Shown: piece by piece, positions 61,950 to 64,000 of the stretch
How the letters are laid out: every line of letters starts with the position of its first letter
Position numbering within the stretch: position 1 is the stretch's first letter
The notes under the pieces: generated by a model
Databases searched by the model: none
Told to the model about the DNA's origin: nothing
What the model saw: only the letters and a program-made list of their open reading frames with translations
Program-made: the position numbers and the translations under genes
Assembly (NCBI GenBank): GCA_963719485.1
Contig: OY970387.1
Span: 62,001-126,000, forward strand
Source: Bog-473 sp963719485
GTDB taxonomy: Bacteria > Actinomycetota > Acidimicrobiia > Acidimicrobiales > RAAP-2
DNA length: 64,000 nucleotides
Direction: 5' to 3'

Positions 61950-64000
61950 TTAACTGGACTCCGGCGGAGAACCTGTACCAGCCCTGATCTCGGTTGCCGG
62001 TCTGCGCCGGATTCTCGCAACCACAATCGCCGCCACGAGGCCGGACACGCCACAGAGGGCAAGGACTCCCCCCGCAACGAAGGTCTCAGGAAGGTACCGG
62101 ACCACGACGGTGTGCCGACCGGCCGGAATACTCGCTTGGAGCATGAACCCTGAGAAGGTCTCGAGCGACAGTGGTTTCCCGTCAAGTGTGGCATGCCAGC
62201 CGGGGGCGGCGAACAGGTGCAGCCTCAGCACTCCGGGCCTCTGCTCGTCCGTCGCAAGCCTCCAGCTGGCCGGATCGGGATAACTCACAGAGATCGGCGC
62301 GCCGATCGACGGTGATGGTTGCGATGCTCCGGAACGTGACGAAGGGGTGAACGTCGCTGCAACTGCGCCCGGGATCCGATAGAGGTCTTCGGCCCCGCGC
62401 CCCGATCCAAGCGTCTCGGCGAATTTCCCGCCGACGGGGGCGGTAGATCCGTGGGCCGTGAGCACGTATCCGATGCCGAACTCTCGGGCCACGGTGGCCG
62501 AGGTCACGGAGGGGCAGAACGTCGAAATCTGCGGCTCGCCCCCGGACTTTCCGGTGACCGCTTGCCACCCCGAAAAGTACGACGTCTGAAGTAACGGGTC
62601 GTACACGGCCATTTGGCGGATCCCGAACATGACGTTCACGTTGGGAAGGACTCCCAGACCCGGCGCAAGGAGGCAGGCCCCGGAGCCCAACCCGACGACA
62701 GAGGAGCCGACCGCGTGTTGGAGCGCGGCTTCGGCGGGTGTGGGCGCCACGAGCGAGCGGTTCGACGGCCAGAGGTACTCCCCGCTTGCAACCAGAAATA
62801 TCGTCTGGCATACGAGGAGGGTCAACCCGCAGATCTGACCGATGACGCGGCGACGATCCCTCTCCGCGTCGTCTGATCGTGGGCGACGAAGCCAGATCAC
62901 CATCCCGACGACAGCAAGGACACCGAGCGCCGCGTCGAATCCCTCCCAGAGAAAAGTTCTCGAGCGGAAGTGAGCGGGCAGTGGTGAGAGCAGTCCGGAT
63001 GGAAGCGCGTAGACACCTGGCCCTGCCACGAAGAGCACCAGTATCGCCCCAAAGGCAACCGCTAGTCCTGCGCCAACCCACCGAACGGACCGGACGTCCG
63101 TTGCACGAACCAATCGGTCCATGCCGATGCCGCCCAACATGGCAGTCACGAAGGCAACGCCAGTCAAGGCTCGAGGCCATCGCACGGCATGAAGGAGTGG
63201 CAGCTTTGTCATCAGCGAGATGACGAAAGGGAACGTCGTGAGTACGATCGACACGATGCCGATAACGGTCAGTGCGATAACGACGGGATCGCGGCGCCGT
63301 AGAACGATCGCGGAGACCGCCAGAACAACCGCGATAGCTCCGATGGCAGCAACCAGAGAAAAGGAGAATCCGTCGAACCCGACGAACATGTTGATGAGAA
63401 TGCGCACGGACATCGCTTGTTCTCCGTTGAGAGCTCCTCCTCCTTGGCTCCGCACCGATCCCGCGATCAGCTGGAGGCCGGGGAGGAGCAGCGGAGCAGA
63501 CAAAGCGATCGCTGCGACGCCGGCCACACCCACATCGAGAATCGGCTGGAGCGTGAGACCGCCGCGTTCCACCTCTGTGCAACGCATTGCCAGGAGCACC
63601 ACGAAAAATATCAACGAAGTGAGGCCGAGAAGAATCAAGGTATCGGGCTGGCCCGCATACACGGAGAGTGCGATCGCGAAGGCCAGAAAACCGACGCTGC
63701 TCGTTCGGTGTTCGCCTCTCGTGACGAGAACGAGTGCGGCGAATATCCACCCGGACCAGGACAAGACGGACGCAATCGGCCAACCGACCCAACTGAAGAA
63801 GGGTCCACTCAGCTCGAACACAACCCCAGCGAACGTGCAGGCGACGACGCTCAGCCGGAGGACCCGGCCAAATACGTACGCACCGCTCCCGGCGATGAAG
63901 ACCGTCAGCATGACCTGCGTCGTGTACGCGAACCTCAAGGGCACGAGATAACCCACGACCGAAGGGAGGCTGAACGCTGACGACTGCCAGTTGAAGGCCA
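61950..64000 (-). CDS. YfhO-like membrane protein, partial
   Basis: At least 683 residues; the start lies beyond the right edge (in-frame residues continue to position 64000: FNWQSSAFSLPSVVGYLVPL). About a dozen hydrophobic helices (for example VAAIGAIAVVLAVSAIVL) are followed by a C-terminal soluble part with SWRLATDEQRPGVLRLHL, FAAPGWHATLDGKPL and PAGRHTVVVRYLPET, a pattern of the YfhO family of envelope-glycan membrane proteins. GC content is lower than in the neighbouring ilvC. Function of YfhO proteins involves undecaprenyl- or lipid-linked glycosylation (family knowledge). It is not coupled to ilvC but ends 103 nt before it. Confidence 0.75.
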   Translation of the reverse strand, partial: AFNWQSSAFSLPSVVGYLVPLRFAYTTQVMLTVFIAGSGAYVFGRVLRLSVVACTFAGVVFELSGPFFSWVGWPIASVLSWSGWIFAALVLVTRGEHRTSSVGFLAFAIALSVYAGQPDTLILLGLTSLIFFVVLLAMRCTEVERGGLTLQPILDVGVAGVAAIALSAPLLLPGLQLIAGSVRSQGGGALNGEQAMSVRILINMFVGFDGFSFSLVAAIGAIAVVLAVSAIVLRRRDPVVIALTVIGIVSIVLTTFPFVISLMTKLPLLHAVRWPRALTGVAFVTAMLGGIGMDRLVRATDVRSVRWVGAGLAVAFGAILVLFVAGPGVYALPSGLLSPLPAHFRSRTFLWEGFDAALGVLAVVGMVIWLRRPRSDDAERDRRRVIGQICGLTLLVCQTIFLVASGEYLWPSNRSLVAPTPAEAALQHAVGSSVVGLGSGACLLAPGLGVLPNVNVMFGIRQMAVYDPLLQTSYFSGWQAVTGKSGGEPQISTFCPSVTSATVAREFGIGYVLTAHGSTAPVGGKFAETLGSGRGAEDLYRIPGAVAATFTPSSRSGASQPSPSIGAPISVSYPDPASWRLATDEQRPGVLRLHLFAAPGWHATLDGKPLSLETFSGFMLQASIPAGRHTVVVRYLPETFVAGGVLALCGVSGLVAAIVVARIRRRPATEIRAGTGSPPESS

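Overview
The window looks like chromosomal DNA from a high-GC actinobacterium. Very high G+C in third codon positions, frequent GTG starts, many start/stop overlaps (GTGA, ATGA, TGATG), the long LeuA type, KstR-like TAGAAC-N2-GTTCTA boxes and several actinobacterial families (DUF6941-, DUF6855- and FadE29-like proteins) fit Actinomycetota, most likely an uncultured Acidimicrobiia-type member. This placement is an inference from gene content. I see no rRNA, tRNA, CRISPR array, insertion sequence or prophage. Two genes are cleanly frameshifted (a methyltransferase near 4790 and serA near 49850), and mutY has no ordinary start codon. An otherwise intact serine pathway makes assembly or sequencing indels the simplest explanation.

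Region by region. 0-11.4 kb: hydrolases, a mutY-maoC-DUF6941 string, a polytopic membrane protein, a methylsuccinyl-CoA dehydrogenase-type flavoenzyme, a secreted S53 (kumamolisin) protease, a malyl-CoA/citramalyl-CoA lyase-type CitE protein and a dienelactone hydrolase. The MaoC, the dehydrogenase and the lyase are the types that work in sequence in the ethylmalonyl-CoA pathway. 11.5-13.7 kb: a secreted NlpC/P60 cell-wall hydrolase and a divergent Lgt. 14-21.7 kb: a divergent SDR / acyl-CoA ligase pair around a KstR-like box, a large cyclase-AAA-TPR protein and a gamma-carbonic-anhydrase-like protein. 21.7-26 kb: small proteins, a methyltransferase, an ABC-2 exporter and yjbQ behind a possible structured RNA leader. 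26-33.3 kb: a minus-strand acyl-CoA catabolism block (CocE hydrolase, alpha/beta hydrolase, acyl-CoA dehydrogenase, thiolase, enoyl-CoA hydratase, thioesterase) with a second KstR-like box before the thiolase.

33.4-62 kb holds most of branched-chain amino-acid and serine synthesis in scattered pieces: leuB-ilvE-cimA (minus), greA-leuC-leuD (plus), leuA (minus), serA and aspC (minus), serC (plus) and ilvC (minus). Two of these transcripts carry what look like classical attenuators. leuA is preceded by a short reading frame with three consecutive Leu codons, a hairpin and an intrinsic terminator. leuB-ilvE-cimA is preceded by a 12-residue frame with two consecutive Ile codons, a GC hairpin and an intrinsic terminator. 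Leucine sensing on leuA and isoleucine sensing on the cimA (citramalate) operon would match each operon's end product.

Among the amino-acid genes sit two ArsR-SRPBCC modules with inverted-repeat operators, a cNMP-binding protein, a FadE29-like dehydrogenase, a P450, an SDR, a secreted GH5 endoglycoceramidase-like enzyme, and a DUF4097 / ribbon-helix-helix pair with three helically phased 8-bp sites. Two large polytopic membrane proteins (41.1-43.1 kb and 62.0 kb to the right edge) are visibly less GC-rich than their surroundings and look like cell-envelope glycan genes. All calls come from reading the sequence by eye; no alignment, folding or database search was run.
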